Shown here: positions 25,215 to 35,252 of the stretch, piece by piece
Numbering within the stretch: the first letter of the stretch is position 1
How the letters are laid out: every line of letters starts with the position of its first letter
NCBI GenBank assembly: GCA_012064385.1
Contig: QRDG01000817.1
Span: 1-64,000 of the forward strand
Origin: Puccinellia tenuiflora
Taxonomy: Eukaryota > Streptophyta > Magnoliopsida > Poales > Poaceae
DNA length: 64,000 nucleotides
Reading direction: 5' to 3'
Notes under the pieces: model-generated
The model's input: only the letters and a program-made list of their open reading frames with translations
The model's database searches: none
What the model was told of the DNA's origin: nothing
Program-made: the position numbers and the translations under genes

Positions 25215-25464
25215 GACACCAGGACATGGACGACGAAAGAGGGCTGCAAACCGTTACCGGCACCGACGAAGAAGAAGGATCCATGATCGTCCTCCCCGCT
25301 CTTCCTCACCATCATCACGGATCATAGTTAGGCGGTGTGACCTATTCCTTTGTAATGTGTAAAACGATGTTAAAAATTCGGCACTTGTAATTATTGTGTG
25401 ACACGATGAACTTTTGGATCATACTTGTGTAAAAATTGTGTATCTCGGGCTCTAAGTAATGTGA

Positions 25465-25575
25465 TATACCTGTATTTCCTATAATATATACCTGTATTTC
25501 CTGTTTCCTGTAATATACCTGTATTTCATGTAATATACCTGTATTTTCTGTAATATACCGGTATTTGTATAGCAG
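25465..25575 (+). repeat. Short tandem repeat ACCTGTATTTCCTGTAATAT
   Basis: About five imperfect copies lie between the gene end and the right subterminal repeats of CACTA-1. Confidence 0.7.
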
Positions 25576-25605
25576 GCAGCAGAAAACTGAAAATACATTT
25601 AAATT

Positions 25606-25850
25606 ATTCTGTGGCGCATCTTTTTATTTTTCTGTGGCGCATATAGTTCTGTGGCGCATTAGTGGCTGATGCGCCACAGAAATATTTCTGTGGCGCACTT
25701 TTGCTGGTGCGCCACAGAATCTTGGTATTTCTGTGGCGCACTGTGGGGATGCGCCACCGAATTATATTTTAGTGGCGAGACTTCTGTGGCGCATCCCCCC
25801 ATTTCCTGGATGCGCCACAGAAAGCCAATAATGGTGCGCCACTAATGACC
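25606..25850. repeat. Right subterminal hairpin repeats of CACTA-1
   Basis: This is the same TTCTGTGGCGCA / TGCGCCACAGAA family as the left end, five to six occurrences per orientation, ending just before the right terminal inverted repeat. Confidence 0.88.
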
Positions 25851-25868
25851 ATTTCCCTAGTAGTGTCA

Positions 25869-26216
25869 TCCCCGACCGAGCCCTCGCCGGCGCTTTCCAA
25901 ACCAGGCTACTTCACTGCGGGCTGGCCGCCAGCGCACCTCGCCCTCAGCCCCGCCCTCAAGCACCTCACGGCCCGATAGCTCGGTGGTGACGGCGATGCC
26001 TGCTTGAGGGAATTGACGAGGTCAGGGACGACACGGAAGGAGAGCTCCGTGCTCGGCAACGCGGAAGGCGTCTGCGGCGAGAAGTAGTACCCAGCTCGGC
26101 GGAGCGGGGCGCCGCGCAGTGCCAGCGAGGGCCTGGGGGACGCCGGTGCTTCTCTCGGACGTCTCTCTGGTCGCCGTCGCGAGAGAGAACAGAGAAAGGG
26201 GACGGATCGAATGCAT
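25869..26216 (-). pseudogene. Disrupted host gene, 5' part (unidentified)
   Basis: On the minus strand an AAACCCTAG telo-box-like motif (about 26217-26225) precedes an ATG at 26216. Downstream, protein-like text appears in different frames (for example GYYFSPQTPSALPSTELSFR near 26095-26030, then TELSGREVLEGGAEGEVRW near 25985-25930). This points to frameshifts or unrecognised introns. The CACTA-1 insertion at 25868 separates it from 18265. The composition is GC-rich, as in the first exons of grass genes. I do not recognise the protein. Frame changes suggest it was already decaying or has a complex exon structure. Confidence 0.42.
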
Positions 26217-26229
26217 CTAGGGTTTCTGG

Positions 26230-27159
26230 CGGCGGCGGCGGCGACGCGCTGGTTTTATTCCAGATGTGCGCGCTCCTGGCCGTCAGATCGGCATCCGACG
26301 GCTCGGCGTGTTCCAGCCGTGGTCCAATGGGCCTAAACACCCAGGAGGGATGGACAAGAGCTGGGCTGCGCCAGTTTTGGCCCAGTTCGACAGAATAATT
26401 ATGATAGAAAAAAAACGTGAACTCCTTCTCGTTGTTGTCAAGCACCTACTAAATATTTGTTACTAAAAAAGTCCCTAGTAGTCTAGAATGACAAAGGACA
26501 TCTTGACAAAATTTTAAAAATATATTTGGCTAAAATTGGAGTACAAAATCAAAAATTATAAAAAAAATAGAAAAGAAAAAAAAACAGTCTAGTCGGCCCA
26601 ACCCAGCAGCGCAGCTAAAGCCGGCCTGCTTGCCCACTCAGAGAGTCCACCCGGCATAGAGAAAAAGCAAAAAAAAGGTGGCCTCGTCCCAGCAAGGCCC
26701 AAGCCTAGTCGCATGTCAAAACTGCAGGAATAGACTTGTTGGCTTGAATAGGGAAATGCGGGTTTACGTAACACGAAAGTGGCTCTGGTGTGTTGTTCCG
26801 GTTCCCTTGGAAGTGCGCGGTTTAAGGCCAGGTCGCGGGTTCGATCCTCCCGCAAGCTACTTTTTTGTAGGATTAAATCCTGTCAGTTCGGTGGGCTCAG
26901 TGGTAAGGGTTCTGCCGACATGGGTCCCGCTTGCCTTGTAGGCAAGCCCCATGGCAGGTAGGTCCCACACGTCAGTGACACCCTAGTAGAATATCTAGAA
27001 TATTAGAATGACATGTTGGCCCCACCTGTCAGTGACATCACAATAGAATATTAAATTCACTTGTAGGCCCCACGTAAATGGACACGTCACATGACACGTA
27101 GGCGAATTGCTTAGGTGTCCGTCCAGTCACCGCTTTATACACAAAAATATATTGTTATT
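26230..27159. other. Upstream region with no clear gene
   Basis: It contains the presumed promoter of the disrupted gene, AT-rich stretches (26400-26590) and a tRNA-promoter-like segment listed separately. Bases 26940-27060 contain a repeated (G)GCCCCAC-GTCAGTGAC pattern. No convincing coding sequence is visible. Confidence 0.5.
26778..26960 (+). repeat. tRNA-derived, SINE-like segment
   Basis: An exact pol III B box GGTTCGATCC lies at 26838-26847. An A-box-like TGGCTCTGGTG is about 57 bases upstream, within tRNA-like spacing. A second A-box-like GCTCAGTGGTAAGGG follows near 26894. There is no cloverleaf, so this is not a tRNA gene. It looks like a relic of a tRNA-derived SINE. Confidence 0.35.
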
Positions 27160-27404
27160 ACATGTCATGACCATTTAAATTGGTCGTAATCGGCTAGAAA
27201 TAAGGACGTGAGCTGGTGCTATCCATCTATGACCATTTTGTGTTAGGAAACTATGACCTTATTGGCAAAATTGGTCGTAATTTTTCACGGTTTGGATGCT
27301 CCCAAATACCTTACGACCATTTAGTTCAGAATGGTCATAGATCTATGACCAAAAAATTCATGGTCGTTACGAAAAGGTCACTAGTGAGCATATTTCTTGC
27401 AGTG
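27160..27404 (-). mobile_element. Terminal fragment of a second CACTA family
   Basis: The right end is CAGTG; on the minus strand it starts CACTGCAAGAAATATG, close to the CACTACAAGAAATATG terminus of Triticeae CACTA elements. Inside are repeated short motifs (TATGACCA, TGGTCGTAA, GGTCATAG) in both orientations, as expected of subterminal repeats. The other end was not found, so the left boundary is approximate. Confidence 0.7.
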
Positions 27405-27689
27405 AACAGTGCCGCCAGGCACACCTAGGTCTCGCATAAAAAACCACCAACTCTGGGATACCCGGGGTTATATCCCCGACAGTAGTCCCCGAGGCTATGT
27501 GGGACTCGTAGAGTCGTGCATAGGCTTTACAAAGAAGTATCACAGAGTTGATGCCAACAATAGCCATCATGGGCAATATCAGAATCATATGTCGTCAGCA
27601 TGAGCTGTGTCAATTTGTAGGCTGCATGGGCGTCATCATCTGTCAGTTTCTAGCCATACTTGGCATTACCGGCATCATAGCCATCGTGG

Positions 27690-28150
27690 GCTGAACTTTC
27701 ATACGGCCTGCATGGGCGCTATCACATATCGGTTTTAGCCTTCACGGGCATTACCGAAGTCGTACGTCAACAGCATTGGCTGGACCGACATATAGCCTGC
27801 ATGGGCATTAATCATATGTTAGTTTTTAGCCATCTCGGGCATTACCAATGTCGTATGTCTACAACATAAGCCGGACCGACATATAGCCTGCATGGGCATT
27901 AATCATATGTCGGTTTTTAGCGTAAAGATATGCTGGCAGCCTTAGCTGAACCAACATATAGCCCGCTTGGGCTAGATCTGACATTTTGCTCTCATGGGCA
28001 TACCAGGCACGTGTATAGGCTTTAACTCTTTTGCCTTTGCGTTTTGATTCGGAATGGAGCCAACATTGGCTATGTCGGTATATATATTGCCTGCATGGGC
28101 TGAACTGGCATATAGCCTTTATGAACACTGTCATAGGTTGAGTTGAGACA
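27690..28150. repeat. About 90-bp periodic repeats in the internal region
   Basis: Copies of GCCTGCATGGGC followed by an AT-rich piece and a TTTTAGCC-like end recur near 27706, 27797, 27888 and 28089. The next 300 bp (28190-28500) have another loose repetition of GAGATATG/GCCGTGATAT/ACTCGGGAT motifs. There is no gene in this stretch. Confidence 0.7.
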
Positions 28151-29139
28151 TTTCTCAACACATGACGCTCAGTGGGCCAAGATACTTTTCGACTCATCGA
28201 GCCGGGACACTGATGCTATGATACTCTGGCAAGCTGGGATAACTGAAGAACCATGATAATTGGTTAAGCCGATAAAAATAGCAGGTGTGAGATGCTCGAT
28301 GATATGAGATAAATGCCGTGATGTCTTGGCAAACCGAAATAAACGGCGATTTGAGATATGAGATGATGTTGAGATATTTCTGCATACCGAGATAAACGGC
28401 GATCTGGAGATATGGTGCCGTGATATTTTTGGTCTGCCGACATAAGTGACAACTCGGGATGATATGTCATTTATGATTCGGCAAGCCAATGTCAATGATT
28501 ATCTGGGATATGCTCTGAAGCCATAATAAATACCAGATGAATCCGAGATAACCGATATAACCACGACCTTGGTGATGAATATTTTCTCGGTAATAGCGAT
28601 ACCACCTTTCAATGTTAGTTCAGGCATATATATAACGAATATTTTAACGAGAACAACAATTCTATTTAACAGACAAAATTAAGTCTAGCAGCGAAACTAT
28701 ATACGAAGATGCAGACTCGGTTTCAACCGAGTCCCCGAGTTACTTTTCTTATCTAGGAGAAACTGTAAAACTCACTGGCTGCCCAGTCCCCGGGTCAAAA
28801 CACTTTGCTCCCGGGGAAAACAACTAAGCAAGGTACGAAGGGGCAGTCCCCGAGCTATTTTTGAGATTAACCAACTTTGCACGGTACCAAGGAAAATACT
28901 CATGGAGCATTGTTGGTGCAGACTGGATCGATAGAACCGACAAGACCCGGGTAACCGACGGGCAGTTACCCGGGGTCTGTTGATGATGACCGTTGGCGTA
29001 GGCTGCGCCAGCCTCTGCTTACGGCGGCAAGCTGGAGCGCGGGGGATAATGGTGATGTCGAGTCCCCGCGTTGATGAAGAAGGTCCCGTCCGAATTTGAT
29101 CCAGCAAGTGCCACTACCAGCCCAACGGTGGGCGCCAAC

Positions 29140-30413
29140 TGTCGTCGTGGTGAACAGACAGATGCCATGGGTAGGCTTAAGTTTGGGGCCGATGGACGCT
29201 AGAGGATTCGGGGAGGGATGGTGTGTAGAATTACACACACGGAAGGCACAAACACACACGCGATTTACCCAGGTACAGGGCCCTCGTGAGGAGGTAAAAC
29301 CCCTACTCCTGCTTGTCTGTCTGTATATGGATCACAACTCGGGTTACAAAGTTGCTCCTCGAGCTGTATATCTAGTGCTAAGTTATTCTAGTTAGGAGAG
29401 CTCCCAGTGAGCGAGGGAGAAAATGAGCCCTTCGGGGCTCAGGGGATCGATCCCCCTGGTGTTCCTTATATAGGCAGCCCAGGGGACATGGGATGCCCCA
29501 CAGCACTGTACAACACACTGCTCCTGAGATGACTACTGGCATCTTGTCATACTGTTGGAGATGACCGATGGGGTCTTGTCGCACTGTGGCCTTGTCGCTG
29601 TCTGGTACGAAGCACGTCCCTCCTGTCTCCTTGTCTCCTCCTTGGCTTGGTCAACGATCCTATCCTCTCGTCTTGGTCAACGATGCCAGGTCCGAGCAGT
29701 GGGCGTCCCAGGATCTGGCAGCGAAGGACATGGAGACCTGGGCGCCGGGTAGATGGTCTGGTCGAAGTAGTGGTAGCAGCCGGGGTATGTCGGATGAACA
29801 GTGCCGCCAGGCATATATCCCGGACATGTATGTCGTCTGGGATATGTCGGATGAATAGTGTTCGGATGAACAGTATCGGGGTGAACAGTGTCGTGGTATG
29901 TCGGATGAACAGTGCCGCCAGGCATATATCCCGGACATATATGTCGGGGATGAACAGTGTCCGGGTGAACAGTACCGGGATTGAACATTGCCAGGGGTAT
30001 GTCGGATGAACAGTGCCGGCAGGCATATATTCCGGACATGTATGTCGGTTCGGATATGTCGGGATGAACAGTGCCCGGGAACAGTGCCGTGTATGTCGTA
30101 TGAACAGTGCCGCCAGGCATATATCCCGGAGAAGTATGTCGGGCTGGGATATGTCGGATGAATAGTGTTCGGGTGAACAGTGTCAGTGGATGAACAGTGT
30201 CCGGGGTGAACAGTGCCGGTGGACGAACAGTGTCTTCAGTCATACATCCCGGACATGTATGTCGGTTGGGATATGTCGGATGAACAGTGTCGGTGTATGC
30301 CGGGTGAACAGGGTTCGGGTGAAAAGTGTCGGGGTGAACAGTGCCGCCATGCATACCTGGGTCTCGCATAAAAAACCACCAACTCTGTGATACCCGGGAT
30401 TATATCCCCGACA
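29140..30413 (-). repeat. 5' LTR of the coding-free Gypsy-like element (1274 bp)
   Basis: On the minus strand it begins TGTCGGGGATATAATCC and ends CACCACGACGACA. A TATA box (TATATAAGG) lies near 29465-29473. The U3 part contains a roughly 100-bp tandem repeat at 29785-30350. Confidence 0.85.
29785..30350. repeat. About 100-bp minisatellite inside the LTR
   Basis: The core GATGAACAGTGCCGCCAGGC followed by ATATATCCCGGACATGTATG recurs at about 29793, 29903, 30005 and 30098, with a weaker copy near 30222. Shorter GTGAACAGTG units are interspersed. It lies in the upstream (U3) part of the minus-strand LTR, where it could act as repeated regulatory sequence. Confidence 0.85.
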
Positions 30414-30416
30414 GGG

Positions 30417-30699
30417 AACAGATTACGCCCCTGGTTCCCGGAATTGCTGGTTGGATCAGTGGCACAACCATCTGAATGCTGTGGAAAACGAAGTGAGGCA
30501 TAGCCTTGCGCTTAAAAGGGACAACATCTGCTGCTATCCCTCCATGAGTAATTAAAGCATTTGGTGCTTGGGGCAGGGAAAGAGATACGGACGTGGAAGA
30601 GATGATTGAAGACCCGTCATATTCTTTTGCAATTTGGTGCATGGAGAAGATAGTGGGAGATATTAAGAGCAAATGGAGATAATTAAGGGACGCCATCAT
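30417..30699 (-). pseudogene. Secreted-like reading frame cut by the LTR (unidentified)
   Basis: A frame starting with Met at 30699 runs on the minus strand for about 94 residues and then meets the LTR boundary at 30413, ending a few codons inside the LTR. The first 20-odd residues are hydrophobic and signal-peptide-like (MMASLNYLHLLLISPTIF). A Ser-rich stretch and the pattern ALITHGGIAADVVPFKRKAM follow. I do not recognise the family. The abrupt end at the LTR suggests a host coding exon truncated by the insertion. A chance frame is the alternative. Confidence 0.35.
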
Positions 30700-31634
30700 G
30701 GAGATGATTACGTGAAATAGCTATCTGGTTGCAACATGGAATGTGGGCAGTTTTCTATGACGTGGCACATTTGCTTAGGCTGGATGATGTGGACCAATGA
30801 GAGACTTGCTGATTTGTATAGCTTGCATGTTGAGAGAAATCCCCTTAGTGGGTTGCTCCTATTTAATTAGATACTATAGATGAGGATGCTAGTCAAGGCA
30901 TGTCTCTTGTCCTCCCTGAACTTCGTAAAGCATTTCAGCTCATTCAGTGCAAATAGTTATAATAGATTAGGATGTAGATGGAAGGCCAGTTATGCTCAGC
31001 ATGACATTGGTGTGGTAGTGCAGCAACCGTCTATGACGATGGCTCTGCATCCAGCCAAGACACGGCTGTCCTTGACGGCCAACGATGCTCGTCATCAGAT
31101 TGACAATGCCCGAGCTATAAATCAACTAAGAAGGGCAATTAAGTCCAATCAGTTAATTATATCTAATTTAGTTAGGCAGACATAACGAGATCTAGATCTA
31201 ATGCCGTAGACCCGCATAGCGTATAGGACGAATAGTGTACAGTTCCGTGTACATAACCGCAACCACGTAGGTGCGACGAGCGGCCAAGCCCCGTGATTGT
31301 GTGGCCGGTGACGGCGGCGTGATGCGCAACCAAGCTGAGGCGATGCCGGAGATCTGCAGACATTCACACGCCTAGACCTAGGCCTCGCATGCAATCGCAC
31401 GCAAGCAAGGAGTTAGAGCTGCCTTGCGTGCATAGCTAGGTAGAGCTAGCTTAGGTCCGGTGTGCTGGCAGCTAGCTACGGTGTGGCTGTGCATGCGGAC
31501 ACACGACCAAGGCGAGAGGTGGGCGGCTGCCGGGCATGGCATACTGGGTCGCTACTGCCGGGAAACCAAGGGATTCCGGAACCAGGAGGATGCCGAACCA
31601 CTCGCAGTCGCTCGCTCCGATCACCGCGCTCGCC
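30700..31634. other. No clear gene
   Basis: This is moderately AT-rich DNA, then a GC-richer stretch from about 31200. I see no repeat, tRNA or conserved coding frame apart from the minus-strand frame described under the hAT element. Confidence 0.5.
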
Positions 31635-31642
31635 GGAGGGAC

Positions 31643-32265
31643 TAGGGATGGCACCCGCAGGGTATGGGTGCGGGTGGAGCCACCCCATACCCTTACCCGT
31701 GCCCCCCGAGCTTGCCCATCACCCGTGCCCATACCCGCAAGCGGGTACAATTTTTTCCCATACCCTTCACCCGACAGGGTAAAGGGATACCCGCGGGTAA
31801 AAATACCCGCATTTGCAACATATCAGTTGAGCCAAAAAAAAATTAATGTGACCATACGTAGTCATAAACTGCCACACATAAGGGTATACATTAAATTCAT
31901 AAACTCACGACAAAATATATAAATAATTTAACCATACATAAGGCCATAAGATAATCATTACAATAAAGTTTTAGGTTATGCGGCCATAAAATAAACATAT
32001 CAACATAATTTAACCATACATAAGGTCATAAAATAAGCATTATTCAAGTGCCACATATCAATTAAGCTCCATTTGATAGAATTTATACGGGTACAAGGGC
32101 ACGCGGGTATGGGTAATGAAATCCCATGCCCATACCCTCTCTGCCCGATGGGCATAAGATTTCACTATTTATATATTCATGGGTTTTTCTTAGTTCCAAA
32201 CCCTTGCCCTAATAGGATTTTTACCTGCAGGGTACGCGGGTACAGGGTACCCATTGCCATCCCTA
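31643..32265. mobile_element. hAT-type MITE (623 bp, TSD GGAGGGAC)
   Basis: The terminal inverted repeats are TAGGGATGGCA at the left and its complement TGCCATCCCTA at the right. Both arms continue with GGGTAC/ACCCGC-rich sequence. The 8-bp direct duplication GGAGGGAC lies exactly at 31635-31642 and 32266-32273, as expected of hAT transposons. The middle is AT-rich and non-coding. Confidence 0.93.
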
Positions 32266-32273
32266 GGAGGGAC

Positions 32274-32766
32274 GGAGTCACCATGAACGGTGGCGACGAG
32301 TATGGGCAACCAGGAGCAGCGGGCCATTTGGACGAGGCAATGAAGACTGTACCGATGCGTACAGTACGACCATATTAAGCGTATACTATGATATAATTAT
32401 TCATTAATAATAATTTAAAATTTTGTTAATGACTATCGTGCCCTTTATTATGAAGGGGTATCGTGCGATCTCAGCCGTTAATGTGTTTAAGTTTAGAATG
32501 AGTTTAGAAAGGGGGTGTACCGAAGCAGAAGTGTAAATCAACACTTCTTTTTAGAGAAAGAGGGCACCCGCTCCGGTTCCATTCCCATGAATGAAACTTG
32601 CTTACAGAGTTCATCGTTAAAGGCCCCGGGAGCAGCCTCCCGCACGCTCCAGGTTTAGCAAGACAAAGCAACACTTGTTTATCCCCTCCTTATTTTTGCC
32701 TGAAGTTACGCGACTGTCTGAGCAGACCACAGAAGTCATCAGAAATTGTATACGTGTGTAGAACTT
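32274..32766. other. No clear gene
   Basis: This is single-copy-looking DNA between the hAT MITE and the hairpin. No convincing coding frame or known repeat is visible. Confidence 0.5.
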
Positions 32767-32822
32767 GGGAGCACCAGAAGCTACACGATATATACGAGCT
32801 TCTCTCATCTTCTGGTGCTCCC
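32767..32822. repeat. Perfect 14-bp inverted repeat (hairpin)
   Basis: The arms GGGAGCACCAGAAG (32767-32780) and CTTCTGGTGCTCCC (32809-32822) are exact complements around a 28-base loop. It could form a stable hairpin. It is too short for a typical plant miRNA precursor but could be a MITE core or a structured RNA. Confidence 0.75.
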
Positions 32823-33001
32823 CACTTCTGCCTCAATAATGTTTCCTTGCCGTGGGACTAGCATTACACTGCGCTGCACTTACGGCTTGTGGATCGGAAA
32901 GTGCAAATGGAGCCCGAGCTCCATGAGCTCGGGTCTCCAAAAAAAATTCGAATCTGCAAATTTAGGGTTCAAAAAATTATGAAAAAAATCATCGTGGTGG
33001 A

Positions 33002-34172
33002 GAATACTATGATCCATCAATGTGAAAATTTTCAACCACAAACTCGTTCTATTTTGATCTGTGAAAAAAAAGAAATCTGGTCATATTTCAAATTTTTAAG
33101 ATTGCACACTGTTCACCGATTCAGATCTGCAAATTTCTCCTTTTTACCTAGAACAGAATATAAGGAATATCTGATTAAAATTTTTCACAGTGGTGGATCC
33201 CAATATTATTTACGACCATAATTTTTTTTAGAATTTTTTGAAACAAAACAATGCAGTTTTAATTTTTTTGAAAACCGAGCTCCATGGAGCTCGGCCTGCA
33301 AAACGCCTCTCTTGGATCGGAAAGTGCAAATGGACTCGGGTCTCCAAAAAAATTTCGAATCCGCAAATTTAGGGTTGTGGATCTGCTATATAGTTCAGGC
33401 ATACGTCAGTGTTGAATACTCAATGGCGATCTACATCTCTGGTACCTACCTGTTGGACAAGTGTTGGAGGTAGAGTTGCAACATGTTCCCCATGCATGCC
33501 CTCACATCCGGCACATCACACATCTGGGTGCTACTAGCAGTTCAGTTCCAACGAACTTGATGATCCTAGCTAGAGTGTCCACCTTCTGTGGCCATCACAC
33601 CCACCTCCCATGTGACATAAGAACTTTAAAGTTTCTTTGTTTCTAGTTACTCCAACAATCAAGGAGTAGGGGCTTTGACACGTTCCAAAAAACAATTATG
33701 TTTTTTTCTGATAGCTACACCAAATTAAATCAGCAGCACAACAGTTTTTTGGTGACACGGGTGCTAACTATTGTATACATATCTTTTTGGTTCAAACTGA
33801 AAATTTTCTCCCAAGGATCAACATGACCACGGGATGAGAATGGCACCTCAATTGCAAAACATATTTCTTCTAATTAATACTACTACTTAGTAGTTCGTGC
33901 TTCCTGTGATCATCGATCCAGTACGCGATACAGAGAAAGTCAGCGAGCTTAGCGTCAGAGACATTGTACGGAGTAGAAACAAAGTCAAACAAACGCTTGT
34001 CGACCCTATATCAACATCACGAAACTAATAAACTCAGCATGCCATTGCAAGTTTGCAACACTTAGAAACCGTACGTTGGTTTTTCAGTCTCTATTCGTGC
34101 AGAGTCGGAGACACGATACAATATACGGACACAGAAACAAAGTCAAACAAACGCGCTTGTTGAGCTATACTC
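33002..34172. repeat. Tandem duplication, unit 1 (downstream copy)
   Basis: Bases 33002-33658 match 34173-34848 almost base for base, apart from a 19-bp gap in the GAGCTC palindrome. The remaining 33659-34172 match 34849-35260 with more changes. Unit 1 includes a copy of the last codons and stop of the amidotransferase gene (near 34090-34110). Sequence before 33002 (32886-33000) shares part of the same repeat. Confidence 0.88.
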
Positions 34173-35252
34173 GAATACTATGATCCATCAATGTGAAAAA
34201 TTTCAACCACAAACTCGTTCTATTTTGATCTGTGAAAAAAAAAAGAAATCTGGTCATATTTCAAATTTTTAAGATTGCACACTGTTCACCGATTCAGATC
34301 TGCAAATTTCTCCTTTTTACCTAGAACAGAATATAAGGAATATCTGATTAAAATTTTTCACAGTGGTGGATCCCAATATTATTTACGACCATAATTTTTT
34401 TTAGAATTTTTTGAAACAAAACAATGCTGTTTTAATTTTTTTGAAAACCGAGCTCCATGGAGCTCGGCCTCCAAAACGCCTCTCTTGGATCGGAAAGTGC
34501 AAATGGAGCCCGAGCTCCATGGAGCTCGGGTCTCCAAAAAAAATTCGAATCCGCAAATTTAGGGTTGTGGATCTGCTATATAGTTCAGGCATACGTCAGT
34601 GTTGAATACTCAATGGCGATCTACATCTCTGGTACCTACCTGTTGGACAAGTGTTGGAGGTAGAGTTGCAACATGTTCCCCATGCATGCCCTCACATCCG
34701 GCACATCACACATCTGGGTGCTACTAGCAGTTCAGTTCCAACGAACTTGATGATCCTAGCTAGAGTGTCCACCTTCTGTGGCCATCACACCCACCTCCCA
34801 TGTGACATAAGAACTTTAAAGTTTCTTTGTTTCTAGTTACTCCAACAAGTAGTAGGGGCTATGACACTTCCCCATGTGACAAAGAACTTTGTCATTTCTT
34901 CTTTTTACTAGAAAAGGGATCAATTGAGTTTTTTTCCCAACTGATAGCTACACCAAATTAAGTCAGCAACACGGTTTTTTTGTGACACGGGTGGTAACTA
35001 ATGTACATATCTTTTTGGTTCAAACTGAAAAATATCACACACGATCATAATGCACTACTTAGTACTAGTTTCGTTGTCTGAAGCAGATGGACACGATATG
35101 GAGAAAGTCAGCGAGCCTGACCAGATACAAAGTCAAAGAAACACTTGTCCAGCTACATCATATCGACATCAGGAAATTAACAATTCAGCATGCCAGATCA
35201 AGTTTGCAACCCTCAGAAACCGTACGTTGGGTTTTCAGTAAGTCTCTACTCT
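34173..35252. repeat. Tandem duplication, unit 2 (3' flank of the amidotransferase gene)
   Basis: This is the gene-proximal copy. It starts GAATACTATGATCC like unit 1 and runs into the stop codon region of the gene at 35253. It holds the presumed 3' untranslated region and polyadenylation region of the minus-strand gene. Confidence 0.85.

Larger units (their letters stand above)
18266..25865 (+). mobile_element. CACTA DNA transposon CACTA-1 (7600 bp, TSD TCA)
   Basis: Its ends are inverted: the left starts CACTACTAGGAAA and the right ends TTTCCCTAGTAGTG. The 3-bp target duplication TCA is at 18263-18265 and 25866-25868. Both ends carry many copies of TTCTGTGGCGCA paired with its reverse complement, the subterminal repeats typical of CACTA elements. 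Inside are a 169-bp tandem array, a GC-rich leader, and one intron-containing gene (21397-25214). I see no TNP2-type catalytic transposase, so the element probably depends on another element for excision. Confidence 0.93.
27405..30413 (-). mobile_element. Coding-free Gypsy-like LTR element, 3' LTR truncated
   Basis: On the minus strand: 5' LTR 30413-29140 (TGTCG...CGACA ends), primer-binding-like GTTGGCGCCCACCGTTGG from 29139, internal region 29118-27482, then the first 77 bases of the 3' LTR (27481-27405) before the CACTA end. The junction CTCGGGGACTAC-TGTCGGGG supports the 3' LTR start. The 1.66-kb internal region has no gag or pol, so this is a non-autonomous element. The identical ends and primer motif relate it to Gypsy elements of the type at 3902-9091. 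Confidence 0.82.

Noticed and set aside
26820..26860. tRNA gene
   Set aside because: Only the B box is exact; acceptor and anticodon stems cannot be formed.
29547..30369. Long minus-strand frames rich in His, Thr and Pro
   Set aside because: Translation of the LTR minisatellite; the repeated peptide follows the DNA period.
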